Source: Natrinema salaciae | Lineage (GTDB): Archaea; Halobacteriota; Halobacteria; Halobacteriales; Natrialbaceae | Assembly: GCF_900110865.1 (NCBI RefSeq) | Contig: NZ_FOFD01000001.1 | Coordinates: 496,001-560,000, forward strand | Direction of reading: 5' to 3' | DNA length: 64,000 bases | Shown: positions 34,903 through 45,604 of the stretch, piece by piece | Numbering within the stretch: the stretch's first letter is position 1 | Layout of the letters: every line of letters starts with the position of its first letter | Notes under the pieces: generated by a model | What the model saw: only the letters and a program-made list of their open reading frames with translations | Database searches by the model: none | Told to the model about the DNA's origin: nothing | Made by a program: the position numbers and the translations under genes

Positions 34903-35754
34903 ATGATCGACGAGACGCCGGTACTGGACGATCACCTCCACCTCGATCCGGACGCCCACCGCGGCATCGACGCCGTCCGAGACTTCGCCCGCGTCGGCGG
35001 GACCCACCTGCTCGTGGTGAACAAACCCTCCTGGCACCTCGGCGTCGAAGCGGAAACCGGCGAGGACTTTCGCGACGTCTTCGAGCGAACGGTCGACATC
35101 GTCGCGGACGCCTCGAGCGAACTCGAGGGTCGAGCGTGGCCGGTCCTCGGGGTCCACCCGGGCCTGATCTCGCGGCTGGTCGACGACCGCGGCTTCACGC
35201 CCGAGGCGGCTCGCGACCTCATGCGGGCCGGGATCGACGTCGCCGCGGAGTACGTCGAGTCGGGCGACGCGCTGGCGCTGAAGTCCGGCCGGCCGCACTA
35301 CGAGGTCGGCGACGACGTCTGGGACGCCTCGAACGCGGTTATGCGACGGGCGTTCGAGCACGGCGCGGCCCTCGAGTGTGCCGTCCAACTCCACGCAGAG
35401 GCCAGCGAGGACATGACCGAGGTGGCCGACTGGGCGGAAGACGCCGGCATGCCGGCCCACCGCGTCGTCAAACACTACGCGGGCGGCCGCCTGAAGGGCC
35501 CGACGCCGAGCGTCATGAGCGAGAAGGATCGCCTCGAGACCGCCGCCGAGCGCGGCGAGCCGTTCCTGATGGAGACCGACTACATCGACGACCCCGACCG
35601 GCCGGGCGCGGTGCTCGGTCCCAAGACGGTTCCCCGTCGGGTCCGGTGGCTCCTCGAGAACGGCCGCGAGGAGGCGGTCCGGATCGCCCATATCGAGACG
35701 CCGAAGCGAGTCTACGGCATCGATACGGAAGCGACCCTGGCCTCGGCGGAGTAA
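34903..35754 (+). CDS. TatD-related metal-dependent hydrolase
   Basis: A 283-residue TIM-barrel hydrolase. The metal motif HLHL (residues 11-14, LDDHLHLDP), LGVHPGLI with its His, CAVQLHAEA, RVVKHYAGG and FLMETDYIDD match TatD/amidohydrolase positions. Archaeal members of this type are annotated as TatD-related DNases or deacylases; the activity of this clade is not established. Standalone gene, ATG at 34903. Confidence 0.85.
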   Translation: MIDETPVLDDHLHLDPDAHRGIDAVRDFARVGGTHLLVVNKPSWHLGVEAETGEDFRDVFERTVDIVADASSELEGRAWPVLGVHPGLISRLVDDRGFTPEAARDLMRAGIDVAAEYVESGDALALKSGRPHYEVGDDVWDASNAVMRRAFEHGAALECAVQLHAEASEDMTEVADWAEDAGMPAHRVVKHYAGGRLKGPTPSVMSEKDRLETAAERGEPFLMETDYIDDPDRPGAVLGPKTVPRRVRWLLENGREEAVRIAHIETPKRVYGIDTEATLASAE

Positions 35755-35916
35755 GAACGGATTACGCTCGGACGAGACCGCGAGCGACGAGCCGCCGAAC
35801 GTGACCGTGAGCGCGTCTGTGAGGGATTCCGAGGCGCTCACCCAGCCGAGATAAACATTCACTCGCGGTGGCTAGTGTAGAGAAAGGCATTTCAAGCGGC
35901 CGGTGTAGGTGTCTGT

Positions 35917-36495
35917 ATGAGCAATCCCCCGACCGAGTTCTACTCGGAGGAACGCTGGCAGAACTGGATCGATCGCATCAAAGACGAAGACATCGATCCG
36001 GAGGACGAATCGTCGGCGCGGCTCCTGTTGAACCTGCAGGACGACACGGCGATCGCGATCGCGAAGATCGTCGCCGCCTACGACGACGGGGAGCTCGGCC
36101 AGGAGGAGACGCTCGCGGAGATCAACGACGTCCGCGAGATCGTGCTCAGCGAGGTCGACATCGAGGACGAGGAGAAGCTGATTCTGGTCGACGGGGTCCA
36201 GACGAGCCTGGTCTGTGTCTTCTTTGCGGCCGAGGAGTACGTCGCGAACGGGCCGGCGGAAGAGGGCACCGTCGGCGACTATCTCAGCGCCGCGGCCGAC
36301 GCCGAGGCCGAGGAGGACCTCGACACCGCGCTCGGCTACGCGGCCCAGGCGGGGACGCTCATCATCGACGATCAGGAACTCGACATGACCGTCGCCGAAG
36401 ACCTCGAGTACGGACTCGTGACGGAGTGGATCAACGGCCTCGACAGCCTCCAGAGCGCAATGAGCGATCCGGAAGTCGTCGAGGAAGACGAGTAA
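35917..36495 (+). CDS. DUF2150 family protein
   Basis: A 192-residue acidic, all-helical protein starting MSNPPTEFYSEERWQNWIDR. The motif ARLLLNLQDDTAIAIAKIVA and LVDGVQTSLVCVFFAAEEYV are the conserved parts of haloarchaeal DUF2150. No catalytic residues, signal peptide or membrane segment. Function unknown. Confidence 0.85.
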   Translation: MSNPPTEFYSEERWQNWIDRIKDEDIDPEDESSARLLLNLQDDTAIAIAKIVAAYDDGELGQEETLAEINDVREIVLSEVDIEDEEKLILVDGVQTSLVCVFFAAEEYVANGPAEEGTVGDYLSAAADAEAEEDLDTALGYAAQAGTLIIDDQELDMTVAEDLEYGLVTEWINGLDSLQSAMSDPEVVEEDE

Positions 36496-36579
36496 CGAAT
36501 ACCGTCGCGACGACGTTCGGTTCCGTCGTCGCCGCTCGATAGCCATCAGACGTTTAACCGATGGTGACTATCCTCGCGT

Positions 36580-38433
36580 ATGTTTCGCCGGGAAGACGAG
36601 CGCGCAGTGACCGTCCAGATCGGGGCGGTCCTCCTGCTGGCCATCGTCTTCACCGCGCTCGCCCTCTATCAGGTCAACGCCGTCCCCGCGGAGAACGGGG
36701 CGGTCGAGAGCGAGCACAACCAGCAGGTCCGCGACGAGATGCAGGACCTGCGGAACGCGATCCGAAACGTCGGGACGAGCGGCGGCACCGAGTCGGTGGC
36801 CGTCACCCTCGGCACCCAGTACCCGGCGCGAACGGTCTCGATGAACCCGCCCGATCCGAGGGGAACGCTCGAGACGACCGGTAACGGAACCGTGCGTATC
36901 GACAACGCCTCGTACGTCGGCTCCAGCGACGACTACCACGGGGACCCGGCGACGATGATCGAGGGAGACCACGCGACGACGACGCTGGTCTACGAGCCGG
37001 ACTACAACGAGTATCCGAACGCACCGTCGACCAGAATCGAACACGGGTACGCGTTCAACGATTTCGAGGACGCGACCGTCCCGCTGACCGATCAGGGGCT
37101 GCTCAACGACGGGACGATCAGGCTCGTGCTGCTCGAGGGGGCGCTCTCCGAGTCGGGAAGCGGGGCGGTGTCGGTCGATCCGACGGTGCTCAGCGGTCCC
37201 AGCGACGCGGTACCGATAACTGCGGCCGAGGGGGCGGGCAACATCACGATCACGATGCCGACCCACTCGCCCGCGCGGTGGAACGAAACGATCGGGACGA
37301 CGTTCGATGCCGGGGAATCCGACGCTCGAGTCGTCGCGTACGCCGACGGCGAGTTGCGGATCGAACTCGCCGACAGGGCCGAGGAGTACGCGCTCCGGAT
37401 GGCTCGCGTCGGCATCGGCGACGGCGGCAACCGAAGCGACGACTACGACGTTCGGCGGGCGGACGACGATAGCGGCGATGGCGGCCGGAGCCCGGCGTAT
37501 CACGTCGACTGGCAGGACCCGTCCGGACAGTCCGGCGTCGACGACGATCGGTGCGATGCGGACTCGTGTACCGTCGTCGGCGATTCGGTCGACCTCTCGA
37601 TGACGACGGACGAAACCGCCGCCGACGCGTCCGTCGAGTACGCGGTGAACGATACCGCCGTCGGAGCCCTCTCGTCGACCGAGGGACGGACGGACTCCAG
37701 CGGGACGCACGGGATTACCTTCGACGTCAGTTCGGACGCGACGGATTCGGATTCCGTGCTCGTCTACACCTCGAGCGGGAGCGACGGCGATCGCATCCGC
37801 CTCGATATTTCACGCGAGTCGTCCTTCGACGTCACGATCACCGGAACGAACGAGCCGGTCGGCGAGAACGAGACGCTGTCAGTGACCGCGGAGATCGAAA
37901 ACGTCGGGGGCGCGGCCGACACGCAAGCAGTGAATCTGACGATCGGTGACGGCGTCGGCGAGGTGGATACCGAACCCGTCGAACTGGCACCCGGCGAGTC
38001 CGACACGGTGACGCTTGACTGGGAGACGACGGTCGGCGATGCGGGAACGTACGACGCGACCGTGGCCAGCGAGGACGCCCGCGAAACGAACACGGTCGAC
38101 GTCGGCGAGCACTCGCCGCCGACTGCATCGATCGACGCCGCGACGTACCGGACGAGCGGCCCGTGGTGGTGGCCGAGTTACGACGTGATAGTCGACTGGT
38201 CCGCCAGCGACGACGACGAACTGAGCGGCGGCTCGGTCAACGAAGTACGACTGTACGACTCGAGCGGGACCTACATCGGGAGCCGCGAGATATCGCCGAG
38301 CGGGACGACGGACAGCGGTCGCGTACAGGTTAGCGACGTCAGAAGCAACCCCGACGGCTGGACGGCGGAACTCGAGCTCTCGAACACGCACGACATCCAG
38401 GACACCGATTCCGAAACGGTTACTGCCAGCTGA
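36580..38433 (+). CDS. large surface protein with type IV pilin-like N terminus and CARDB domain
   Basis: A 617-residue protein opening MFRREDERAVTVQIGAVLLL: a short charged leader, a probable prepilin cleavage site and a hydrophobic helix, as in haloarchaeal pilin-like (DUF7289-type) proteins. The long ectodomain is beta-rich and acidic; a Cys pair in DDDRCDADSCTV may form a disulfide. A CARDB-like repeat sits at about 415-510 (NEPVGENETLSVTAEIENVGG), and a final beta domain with WWWPSYDVIVDWSASDDDE closes it. CGTTTAACC at 36551-36559, about 26 bp upstream, suggests a leaderless transcript. It may be a minor pilin or adhesin. Confidence 0.85.
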   Translation: MFRREDERAVTVQIGAVLLLAIVFTALALYQVNAVPAENGAVESEHNQQVRDEMQDLRNAIRNVGTSGGTESVAVTLGTQYPARTVSMNPPDPRGTLETTGNGTVRIDNASYVGSSDDYHGDPATMIEGDHATTTLVYEPDYNEYPNAPSTRIEHGYAFNDFEDATVPLTDQGLLNDGTIRLVLLEGALSESGSGAVSVDPTVLSGPSDAVPITAAEGAGNITITMPTHSPARWNETIGTTFDAGESDARVVAYADGELRIELADRAEEYALRMARVGIGDGGNRSDDYDVRRADDDSGDGGRSPAYHVDWQDPSGQSGVDDDRCDADSCTVVGDSVDLSMTTDETAADASVEYAVNDTAVGALSSTEGRTDSSGTHGITFDVSSDATDSDSVLVYTSSGSDGDRIRLDISRESSFDVTITGTNEPVGENETLSVTAEIENVGGAADTQAVNLTIGDGVGEVDTEPVELAPGESDTVTLDWETTVGDAGTYDATVASEDARETNTVDVGEHSPPTASIDAATYRTSGPWWWPSYDVIVDWSASDDDELSGGSVNEVRLYDSSGTYIGSREISPSGTTDSGRVQVSDVRSNPDGWTAELELSNTHDIQDTDSETVTAS

Positions 38434-38583
38434 CGTGCCGCCGATCCGGTCCGATTCGTCGGACCGCTGTCGACCGCTCACGACCGCCAAGTTCGTCCAG
38501 GCTGGTCCGTACCGGTCAAAAATACGACGATCGTCGAAATGACGAACGACAATACCTTGTATGGTCACCTGTATTGATAGCGT

Positions 38584-39921
38584 ATGACTGCAGTCGGTAT
38601 CGACGCCGTCGAAATTTGGACCGGAAATCTCAAACTCGACCTTCCTGGCACGTTCGCCCCGGAGAAGGGCGAAGATCCGGAAAAGTATACGAAAGGACTC
38701 GGACTCAACGCCAGTTCGTTCCCCGACAGCTACGAGGACATCGTCACGATGGGGGCGAACGCCGCCCACCGATTGATGGAGCGGAAGGGCCTCGAGCCCG
38801 ACGATATCGGTCGAATCGACGTCGCGACCGAGAGCGCGTTCGACAACTCGAAGCCGGTTTCGACGTACGTCGCTGGCTGCCTCGAGCAGGTCTACGAGGG
38901 TGACTTCCACCACGCGAACAAGGGCGAGCGGAAGTTCGCCTGTATCGCCGGGACGCAGAGTCTGGACGACGCGTACAACTGGATCCGCGCGGGCCGCAAT
39001 CGCGGTCGCTCGGCACTGGTGATCGCGACCGACACGGCGCTGTACGCCCGCGGTGACGACGGCGAGGCGACCCAGGGTGCCGGTGCCGTCGCGATGCTCA
39101 TCAGCGAGGATCCGAACCTCGTCGAACTCTCCGCCGAACAAGGGTACGGCTCGGCCGACGAGACCGACTTCCTCAAACCCAACCAGCAGTTCCCCTCGGT
39201 CGACGGCAAGCGCTCGGTGCAGGTCTACCTCGCACGGATGCGCGAGGCCCTCGAGGACTTCGAGAGCGTCGCGGGCGAGGTCCACGAGGAGGACTTCACG
39301 TACGCGCCCTTCCACACGCCGTTCCCCGGCATGGTCCGGAAGGCCGCGCTGCTCGCGTTCCGCCACATCACGCGGAACACGGACATCGAGGACGAACTGG
39401 CCGAAGAGATCGGTCGGCAGCCCCGTCCGGAGGCGTTCGACTCCGACGAGGCGTATCACGACGCCCTCCGGGAGTACATGGACGCCCTCAAGGACACCGA
39501 CCGCTACGCCGAGTGGTACGACACGACCATCGATCCGACGCTGACGATCGCCCGCGAGGTCGGCAACTGGTACACCGGTTCCGTCCACGTCGCCCGCGCG
39601 AGCGCGCTCCAACACGCCCTCGAGAACGGGCGCGAGATGACCGGCGAGAAGTTGCTCGTCGGCTCCTACGGGAGCGGCGCGCAGGCGGAGATCCACGCCG
39701 AGACGATCCGGGAGGGATGGGAGGACGAGATCGAGGCCCTGAACGTCGACGAGCAGCTCGCCGAACGTTACGAAATGGACTGGGCGGACTACGAGGAGAT
39801 CCACGACGCCCACAACCACGAGATGGACGTCGACGTCGAGGAGTTCACGACGCCGAGCGAGGAGTTCGTCTTCGACGGCTGGGGCCGTATGGGCGAGCGC
39901 AAGTATCGGTACGTGGAATAG
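38584..39921 (+). CDS. hmgB: hydroxymethylglutaryl-CoA synthase
   Basis: A 445-residue thiolase-fold enzyme that condenses acetyl-CoA with acetoacetyl-CoA, the entry to the mevalonate pathway for archaeal lipids. Catalytic Cys120 is in KFACIAGTQSLDD, the general base Glu83 in VATESAFDNSKP, and the active-site His in APFHTPFPGM. Length and termini are as in other haloarchaea. It is transcribed alone. Confidence 0.96.
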   Translation: MTAVGIDAVEIWTGNLKLDLPGTFAPEKGEDPEKYTKGLGLNASSFPDSYEDIVTMGANAAHRLMERKGLEPDDIGRIDVATESAFDNSKPVSTYVAGCLEQVYEGDFHHANKGERKFACIAGTQSLDDAYNWIRAGRNRGRSALVIATDTALYARGDDGEATQGAGAVAMLISEDPNLVELSAEQGYGSADETDFLKPNQQFPSVDGKRSVQVYLARMREALEDFESVAGEVHEEDFTYAPFHTPFPGMVRKAALLAFRHITRNTDIEDELAEEIGRQPRPEAFDSDEAYHDALREYMDALKDTDRYAEWYDTTIDPTLTIAREVGNWYTGSVHVARASALQHALENGREMTGEKLLVGSYGSGAQAEIHAETIREGWEDEIEALNVDEQLAERYEMDWADYEEIHDAHNHEMDVDVEEFTTPSEEFVFDGWGRMGERKYRYVE

Positions 39922-40190
39922 GCGGCATTTTCACTCGCGAGCAAGTTGCGGTGTGTCTTGTCACGTTCGGCCGAGACAGTACCTTCTGAGTCGGAATCGT
40001 TAGAACAGATATTCGTGCCTACGAGTTCCGAGACGACAGTGATGCTATAAGTTCCGGATGGCTCTACAGACGGATACGATTTGAGTTCGTCCGTAACTGA
40101 CCCGAAACACCAGCTGTGAGCTCTATCGCACAGTTGTCGTCGACGAGACGAGGGGCCACCTGATCGACGAGAACGCACGTATCAGTAGAA

Positions 40191-40199
40191 TAATATATG
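40191..40199 (+). promoter_or_regulatory. TATA box of the AI-2E-family permease gene
   Basis: TAATATATG is centred 25 bp before the ATG at 40220, consistent with a leaderless mRNA. The 298-bp region before it (39922-40219) has no clear gene. Confidence 0.5.
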
Positions 40200-40219
40200 T
40201 CGCGGTCACACGTCTGGGT

Positions 40220-41359
40220 ATGCCAGATCGTCCCGAGCCGCCGGCCTGGATCGTCGAGCAGCCCGGGTTGACGGCGGTCGCACTACTGAGTGGGATTCTC
40301 GCACTGTTCGTTCTCTTGCCGTATCTCCAGTACGTCCTCTTCGGTATCGTCCTCGCCTACATTATGCTGCCCGTACAGCGACGCCTCGAGCGGTACGTGA
40401 GACCCACGTTCGCAGCGATCGCGGTGGTGGTTGCCACGTTAGTCGTCGTTTTGATCCCGCTCGTCTACATCCTCTCGGTCGCCATCGGACAGTCGCTTCG
40501 GGTCATCCGTTCCATTCGACGGGGCGAGGTCGACATCGAGACGATCGAGGACGTTCTCGAGACCAACGGCTACGCCGTCGATCTCGTCGATCTCTACGAA
40601 TCGAATCAAGGCCGGATCGCGACCGCCATCCAGGAGGTCACGTCGGGCGCGATCGATATCCTCGGCAGCCTGCCGAATCTCTTCATCGGGTTGACCGTCA
40701 CGCTGTTCGTCCTCTTTGCGCTGTTACGGGACGGGGAAGAGCTCGTCGAGTGGTTCCAGTGGGTGTTGCCGATCGACGACGAGGTCCTGATGGAACTGCG
40801 CACGGGGCTGGATCGGCTCATGTGGGCATCGGTCGTCGGCAACGTCGCCGTCGCAGGCATTCAGGCGGTACTGCTCGGCGTCGGGTTAGCAATCGCCGGC
40901 GTCCCCGCGGTCGTCTTCCTTACCGTCGCGACGTTCGTCCTGACGTTGCTCCCGCTCGTCGGTGCGTTCGGGATCTGGATCCCGGCAGCAGTCTACCTGG
41001 TCGCGATCGGACGGCCGACTGCCGGTGGGGCGATGGCCGTCTACGGACTCCTCGTCACGTTCTCGGATTCGTACCTTCGTCCCGCGCTGATCGGCCGGAC
41101 CAGCGCGTTCAACTCCGCAACCGTCGTCGTCGGCATCTTCGGCGGACTGGTCGTCTTCGGAGCCGTCGGCCTGTTCATCGGTCCCGTCGTCCTCGGCGGC
41201 GCGAAACTCACGTTCGATTGCTTCGCTCGGGTACGGACCGGCGATTCCCCGCCCGGAGCCGCTCCCGAGGGCGAGGGGACGGAAGGCGGTACCGCGGACC
41301 CGATCGACGAAACCGGGTCGGCAGCCGATGCCGACGGAGACGTCGACACCGACTCGTGA
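40220..41359 (+). CDS. AI-2E-family (PerM/YhhQ-like) transporter
   Basis: A 379-residue polytopic membrane protein with seven to eight hydrophobic segments: 16-50 paired helices, 64-90, then a soluble loop (95-145), 148-170 (LPNLFIGLTVTLFVLFALLRDGEELVEWF), and four further helices to about 335. This is the AI-2E/TqsA-type domain; archaeal members may instead be Na+/H+ antiporters or exporters of unknown substrate. The last ~45 residues are an acidic tail rich in Asp and Gly. Confidence 0.88.
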   Translation: MPDRPEPPAWIVEQPGLTAVALLSGILALFVLLPYLQYVLFGIVLAYIMLPVQRRLERYVRPTFAAIAVVVATLVVVLIPLVYILSVAIGQSLRVIRSIRRGEVDIETIEDVLETNGYAVDLVDLYESNQGRIATAIQEVTSGAIDILGSLPNLFIGLTVTLFVLFALLRDGEELVEWFQWVLPIDDEVLMELRTGLDRLMWASVVGNVAVAGIQAVLLGVGLAIAGVPAVVFLTVATFVLTLLPLVGAFGIWIPAAVYLVAIGRPTAGGAMAVYGLLVTFSDSYLRPALIGRTSAFNSATVVVGIFGGLVVFGAVGLFIGPVVLGGAKLTFDCFARVRTGDSPPGAAPEGEGTEGGTADPIDETGSAADADGDVDTDS

Positions 41360-41481
41360 CCGCCTGTCGATCCCTCGTGCTGCCGATACGTCGCCCACTG
41401 TGACTGTCTCGAAGCGAGTGGAAGAGCCGGGGGACGTGTCGATCAACAATGCAGACGCTCACGGACGCGTGTCCGACAGTG

Positions 41482-42261
41482 TCAGTCGTTTTTCCACTCC
41501 CCCGGTTTCTGGCCGTGGATCTCGCCTTTCGCCTCCCGTTGGCTCGGCCACAGGCCGAGAGCGATCGTGGTCCCGAAGAAGACGGCGAGGAGGCCCGCCA
41601 CTAACGCGCCGTGAACGCCGGGGAGTTCCGCGGCTTCCGTCCAGCGCTGTTCGGGTGTGAACAGCGTGACCTTGAATACCCAGCCGACCACGGCCACCGA
41701 AAACAACAGCCCATAGACTCGTCGTATCCGTCGAGAAAGCGCCTCTCGAGTCGACACCTTGAACGTCGGGTGCCGGAGGTCGTCGCTCAGTTCTTCGCGC
41801 CACGCGGGATGTTCGACGCCGACGGGCTCTAACGCGTTCGCGAACACGTTCTCCTGCACGAAGCGGACGCGGGCGCGCCAGTGGTCGTAGAATCGGTACC
41901 GACGGACCTCGTAAAACAGGAAGATCGATAGAACGAATATCCCGATCAGGAGCAGGAACGCCGGCATATTGCGGCTCGAGAAGACGAGGGACAACAGCGC
42001 AGCGAGCAGCGTGATCGCCCAGTCGGTCGTCCGGTCGATCCGATCCTGCGCGCTGTTGGCCTGGCTGACCTCGCCGCGGTAAAAGTGGGGCAGCACGCCG
42101 AGCAGGGCGTCGATATCGCCGGCGGCCGCCGCTCCGACCTCCTGATCGCCGCGGTCGAGCGGCCCATCTCGCTTCGCTCGCTCGTCCCGGTCGTCGCCGG
42201 TCGGTGAACCGTCTCGGCCTCCGCGGCCGGTCCGTCCGGCCCTGTCGTTGTCGTCGACCAT
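41482..42261 (-). CDS. DUF2270 family membrane protein
   Basis: A 259-residue protein starting MVDDNDRAGRTGRGG; the 32-residue upstream extension is not acidic and is rejected. After a charged N terminus comes the conserved LLGVLPHFYRGEVSQANSAQ region, two close hydrophobic helices (about 75-110), an amphipathic RRYRFYDHWRARVRFVQENVF segment and two more helices (185-235). This is the DUF2270 pattern seen in haloarchaea and some bacteria. Function unknown. Confidence 0.85.
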   Translation of the reverse strand: MVDDNDRAGRTGRGGRDGSPTGDDRDERAKRDGPLDRGDQEVGAAAAGDIDALLGVLPHFYRGEVSQANSAQDRIDRTTDWAITLLAALLSLVFSSRNMPAFLLLIGIFVLSIFLFYEVRRYRFYDHWRARVRFVQENVFANALEPVGVEHPAWREELSDDLRHPTFKVSTREALSRRIRRVYGLLFSVAVVGWVFKVTLFTPEQRWTEAAELPGVHGALVAGLLAVFFGTTIALGLWPSQREAKGEIHGQKPGEWKND

Positions 42262-42490
42262 GGGACTTCGATACCGCCGTCGTGCATAGTGGTCCGTGTA
42301 GCGACTGCAGGTCACGTCCCGAGCGATCGGCCGTCGAGAGACACCGCCGACAGACACCGGCCAGTCGCTCCGAAACGAGTGCGTTCATAACCCCTTGTCT
42401 GCTAGAGGCCAGTATCGTGTCTCGGATCGAGCGCTGCAATCGTCGCGGGTGGGGATGGAAGGAATCGATCCATCGAGACCACAGCTAGTC

Positions 42491-43828
42491 ATGCACGGAT
42501 CACACGCCACGGGGAGCCCCTACGCTCCCCACACGGAAGCAGACCGCACCGCCATGCTCGAGGCGATCGGGTCGGAGTCCGTCGAAGCTCTCTTCGACAT
42601 TCCGGCCGACATCCGGTTCGACGGACGGTTCGACATCGACGCGCGAACGGAGCGGGAGACGCGGCGACTGGTTCGATCGATTCTCGGTCGCAACGACGAC
42701 CTGACCGAACTACTCGGGCGCGGACACTACGGCTACTACGTGCCGTCGCTGGTCGATCACCTCGCGGATCGCTCGGAGTTTCTCACCTCGTACACGCAGT
42801 ATCAACCCGAGATCTCCCAGGGGTTCCTGCAGGCCCTGTTCGAGTACCAGTCGCTGCTGGTCGAGCTAACGGGCCTCGAGGTCGCGAACTGTTCGATGTA
42901 CGACGCCGCGACCGCGCTCGGCGAGGCGGCCACGCTGGCCGACCGCGTCCGCGATACCACGGGTCACCGCGTGCTCGTTCCCGACCTCCTGCGCGAGGAA
43001 CGACGGAGTACCCTCGAGAACTACGTCGCCGGCACGGATCTCGACGTCGAGGCGTACCCCGTCGACGACGGAAACGTCGATCTCGCGGGACTCGAGGACG
43101 CCGTCGACGAGGACGTCGTGCTACTCTACGCGGAGAACCCGACCGTCCGCGGAACGATCGAGGAGCACCTCGACGCGGTCGGCGAGCTCGCCGACGCCAA
43201 CGACGCGCTGTTCGTGCTCGGCTCCGACCCGATCGCGCTCTCCCTGCTCGAGCGGCCCGCCGACGTCGGCGCCGACGTCGTCGTCGGTGACGCGAGCGTC
43301 CTCGGGCTGCCGACGAGCTACGGGATGGGACTGGGCCTGTTCGCGACGCGGGAGGAGTACCTGCGGCAGGTCCCCGGCCGGCTGGTCGGGGTGAGCGAGG
43401 ACGCGACCGACCGCCGGGCGTACACGCTCACCCTGCAGACCCGCGAACAGCACATCCGTCGGGAACGCGCGACGAGTAACATCTGTACGAATCAGGCGTG
43501 GGTCGCCCTCCGGACCGCGATCCACGCCGCCGCCCTCGGTCCGTCCGGGATGGTCGACCTCGCGACGCGCGACGTGACTCGAGCGCGCGAGCTCGCGGCT
43601 CGGCTCGACGAGATCGTCGGCGTCAAAGCGCCGGTCCACGACCGACACCACATCCGCGAGTTCGTCGCTCACGTCGACCAGCCCGCGCGGGCCGTCGCCG
43701 CGGACCTCGAGCGACTCGGCTTCGCGGTCCACGTCGTCGGCGATCACGAGATTCAGGTCTGCGTCGCCGGCGTCCCCGACGAGCGGCTCGATCGGTTCGT
43801 CGAAGCGGTCGCGGAGGTGGCGCGATGA
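42491..43828 (+). CDS. gcvPA: glycine dehydrogenase (decarboxylating) subunit 1
   Basis: The N-terminal half of the split P protein (445 aa), which pairs with GcvPB to decarboxylate glycine and load the aminomethyl group on GcvH. Motifs: [43 protein letters not shown]-like [20 protein letters not shown] and [14 protein letters not shown]. The subunit lacks the PLP lysine, as expected. An earlier in-frame start (42395) would add 32 residues without family support. Its stop overlaps the ATG of gcvPB. Confidence 0.95.
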   Translation: MHGSHATGSPYAPHTEADRTAMLEAIGSESVEALFDIPADIRFDGRFDIDARTERETRRLVRSILGRNDDLTELLGRGHYGYYVPSLVDHLADRSEFLTSYTQYQPEISQGFLQALFEYQSLLVELTGLEVANCSMYDAATALGEAATLADRVRDTTGHRVLVPDLLREERRSTLENYVAGTDLDVEAYPVDDGNVDLAGLEDAVDEDVVLLYAENPTVRGTIEEHLDAVGELADANDALFVLGSDPIALSLLERPADVGADVVVGDASVLGLPTSYGMGLGLFATREEYLRQVPGRLVGVSEDATDRRAYTLTLQTREQHIRRERATSNICTNQAWVALRTAIHAAALGPSGMVDLATRDVTRARELAARLDEIVGVKAPVHDRHHIREFVAHVDQPARAVAADLERLGFAVHVVGDHEIQVCVAGVPDERLDRFVEAVAEVAR

Positions 43829-45330
43829 GCGACGACCGACCCGCGGGCGACGCGAGCTCGCGCTACGACCAGGCGAGATACGTCGAGAACGGGGAGTACG
43901 AACCCCTCCTCTCGGAGAAGGACCTGACGCGAGTCGAGGTCGGCGGCGACGGAAACGCGAGCGGCGGCGAGGACGGCTCGCCGCTCCCGGACGACCTGAC
44001 GCGGGACTCGCTCGAGCTCCCGGCGCTCTCCGAACCCGAACTGGCGCGCCACTACACGCGGCTCTCCCAGATGATCTACGGGATCGACAGCGGTCCCTAC
44101 CCGCTGGGGTCCTGTACCATGAAGTACAACCCAAAGTTCACCGAAGACGTGGCCGCGCTCCCGGCGGCGGCCGTCCATCCCGACCGCTCCGAGGAGTCCG
44201 TCCAGGGCACCCTCGAGCTCCTCTATCGGCTGCAGGACTACCTCGGCAGAATCGGCGGTATGGATGCGGTGACGCTCCAGCCGCCGGCCGGCGCGGCCGG
44301 CGAGTTCGTCGGTATCCGCGTCGCCGCGGCCTACCACGAACACAACGGCGAGGGCCACCGTGACGAGGTCATCGTCCCCGAGAGCGCCCACGGGACGAAC
44401 TTCGCCACCGCCGCGCTCGGCGGCTACGACGTCGTTTCCCTGCCCAGCGACGACGAGGGCCGGGTCGATCTGGACGCACTCGAGGCGGCGCTCTCCGAGA
44501 ACACGGCCGCGCTGATGCTGACGAATCCGAACACGCTCGGGCTGTTCGAGCGCGACATCGCGGAGATCGCCGAGCTGGTCCACGAGGTCGGCGGACTGCT
44601 CTACTACGACGGGGCGAACCTGAACGCGCTGCTCGGCCGCGCACGACCCGGGGACATGGGATTCGACGTGATGCACTACAACGTCCACAAGACGTTCGCG
44701 ACGCCCCACGGCGGCGGCGGGCCGGGTGCGGGGCCGGTCGGCGTCGTCGACGACCTCGCGCCGTTCCTGCCCGCGCCGCGGATCCGGAAGCGCGACGAGC
44801 GATCGAAGACGGGTGAGCCGATTTACGAACGCTTCGACCCCGAACGGACCATCGGCAAGGTTCACGGGTTCGAGGGCAACTGGCTGGTGCTCGTCAAGAC
44901 CTTCGCCTACATCGCCCGCCTCGGCGACGAGGGACTCGCGGACGCGAGCGCATCGGCAGTCCTCAACGCGAACTACCTCGCCGAGCGGATCGACTACGAG
45001 GTGCCGTACGGACCGTTCCACCACGAGTTCGTCGCCAGCGCCGGCGAGCAGGACGCGGCCGACGTCGCGAAACGAATGCTCGACTACGGTGTCCACCCGC
45101 CGACGACCAAGTGGCCCGAGATCGTCCCCGAGGCCCTGATGACCGAGCCGACCGAGGTCGAGAGCAAGACCACGCTCGATCGGCTCGCCGCCGCGTTCAA
45201 CGCCGTCGCCGGCGAGGACGACGCGGCGCTCGAGACCGCGCCGGAACGGACCACCGCACGCCGGATCGATCAGACGAGCGCCGCGCGCAATCCGCGGTTG
45301 TCGTGGCAGGCGCTCGAGGACGAGTCCTGA
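43825..45330 (+). CDS. gcvPB: glycine dehydrogenase (decarboxylating) subunit 2
   Basis: The C-terminal, PLP-binding half of the P protein (501 aa). The PLP lysine is Lys289 in [47 protein letters not shown] and [13 protein letters not shown] are also diagnostic. Coupled to gcvPA through an ATGA overlap. Residues 40-60 contain a Gly/Asn-rich insertion ([13 protein letters not shown]) typical of halophile variation. With gcvTH at 21-22 kb the window encodes all four glycine-specific components. Confidence 0.96.
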   Translation: MSDDRPAGDASSRYDQARYVENGEYEPLLSEKDLTRVEVGGDGNASGGEDGSPLPDDLTRDSLELPALSEPELARHYTRLSQMIYGIDSGPYPLGSCTMKYNPKFTEDVAALPAAAVHPDRSEESVQGTLELLYRLQDYLGRIGGMDAVTLQPPAGAAGEFVGIRVAAAYHEHNGEGHRDEVIVPESAHGTNFATAALGGYDVVSLPSDDEGRVDLDALEAALSENTAALMLTNPNTLGLFERDIAEIAELVHEVGGLLYYDGANLNALLGRARPGDMGFDVMHYNVHKTFATPHGGGGPGAGPVGVVDDLAPFLPAPRIRKRDERSKTGEPIYERFDPERTIGKVHGFEGNWLVLVKTFAYIARLGDEGLADASASAVLNANYLAERIDYEVPYGPFHHEFVASAGEQDAADVAKRMLDYGVHPPTTKWPEIVPEALMTEPTEVESKTTLDRLAAAFNAVAGEDDAALETAPERTTARRIDQTSAARNPRLSWQALEDES

Positions 45331-45604
45331 TCGCCCGGCGCTATTTCTCGCACGCGGCCGCGAGGTCACTTCCCGCCGCCGCGCATCGTCGGTCGACGCG
45401 ACGGTGCCGAACGCGGAAGCAGGCCCGAATCTCTGCCGGTATTTGGCTGCGAAGACGACCGCGAGTGTAATGCTTCCCGGTTACGAGGAATGACGAACCT
45501 GTCGAACGGTACCTTTCAAAACAAGAATGGATAAACCAGAATCGGTTATATTCGTGTTGCCGATTGGCAAACCTTTTCCACGCGACTGGGCATCAGTGGG
45601 ACCC

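Noticed and set aside
39789-40178. Minus-strand ORF reaching into the hmgB-permease gap
   Set aside because: Most of it overlaps hmgB on the opposite strand and the remainder has no motif or promoter.
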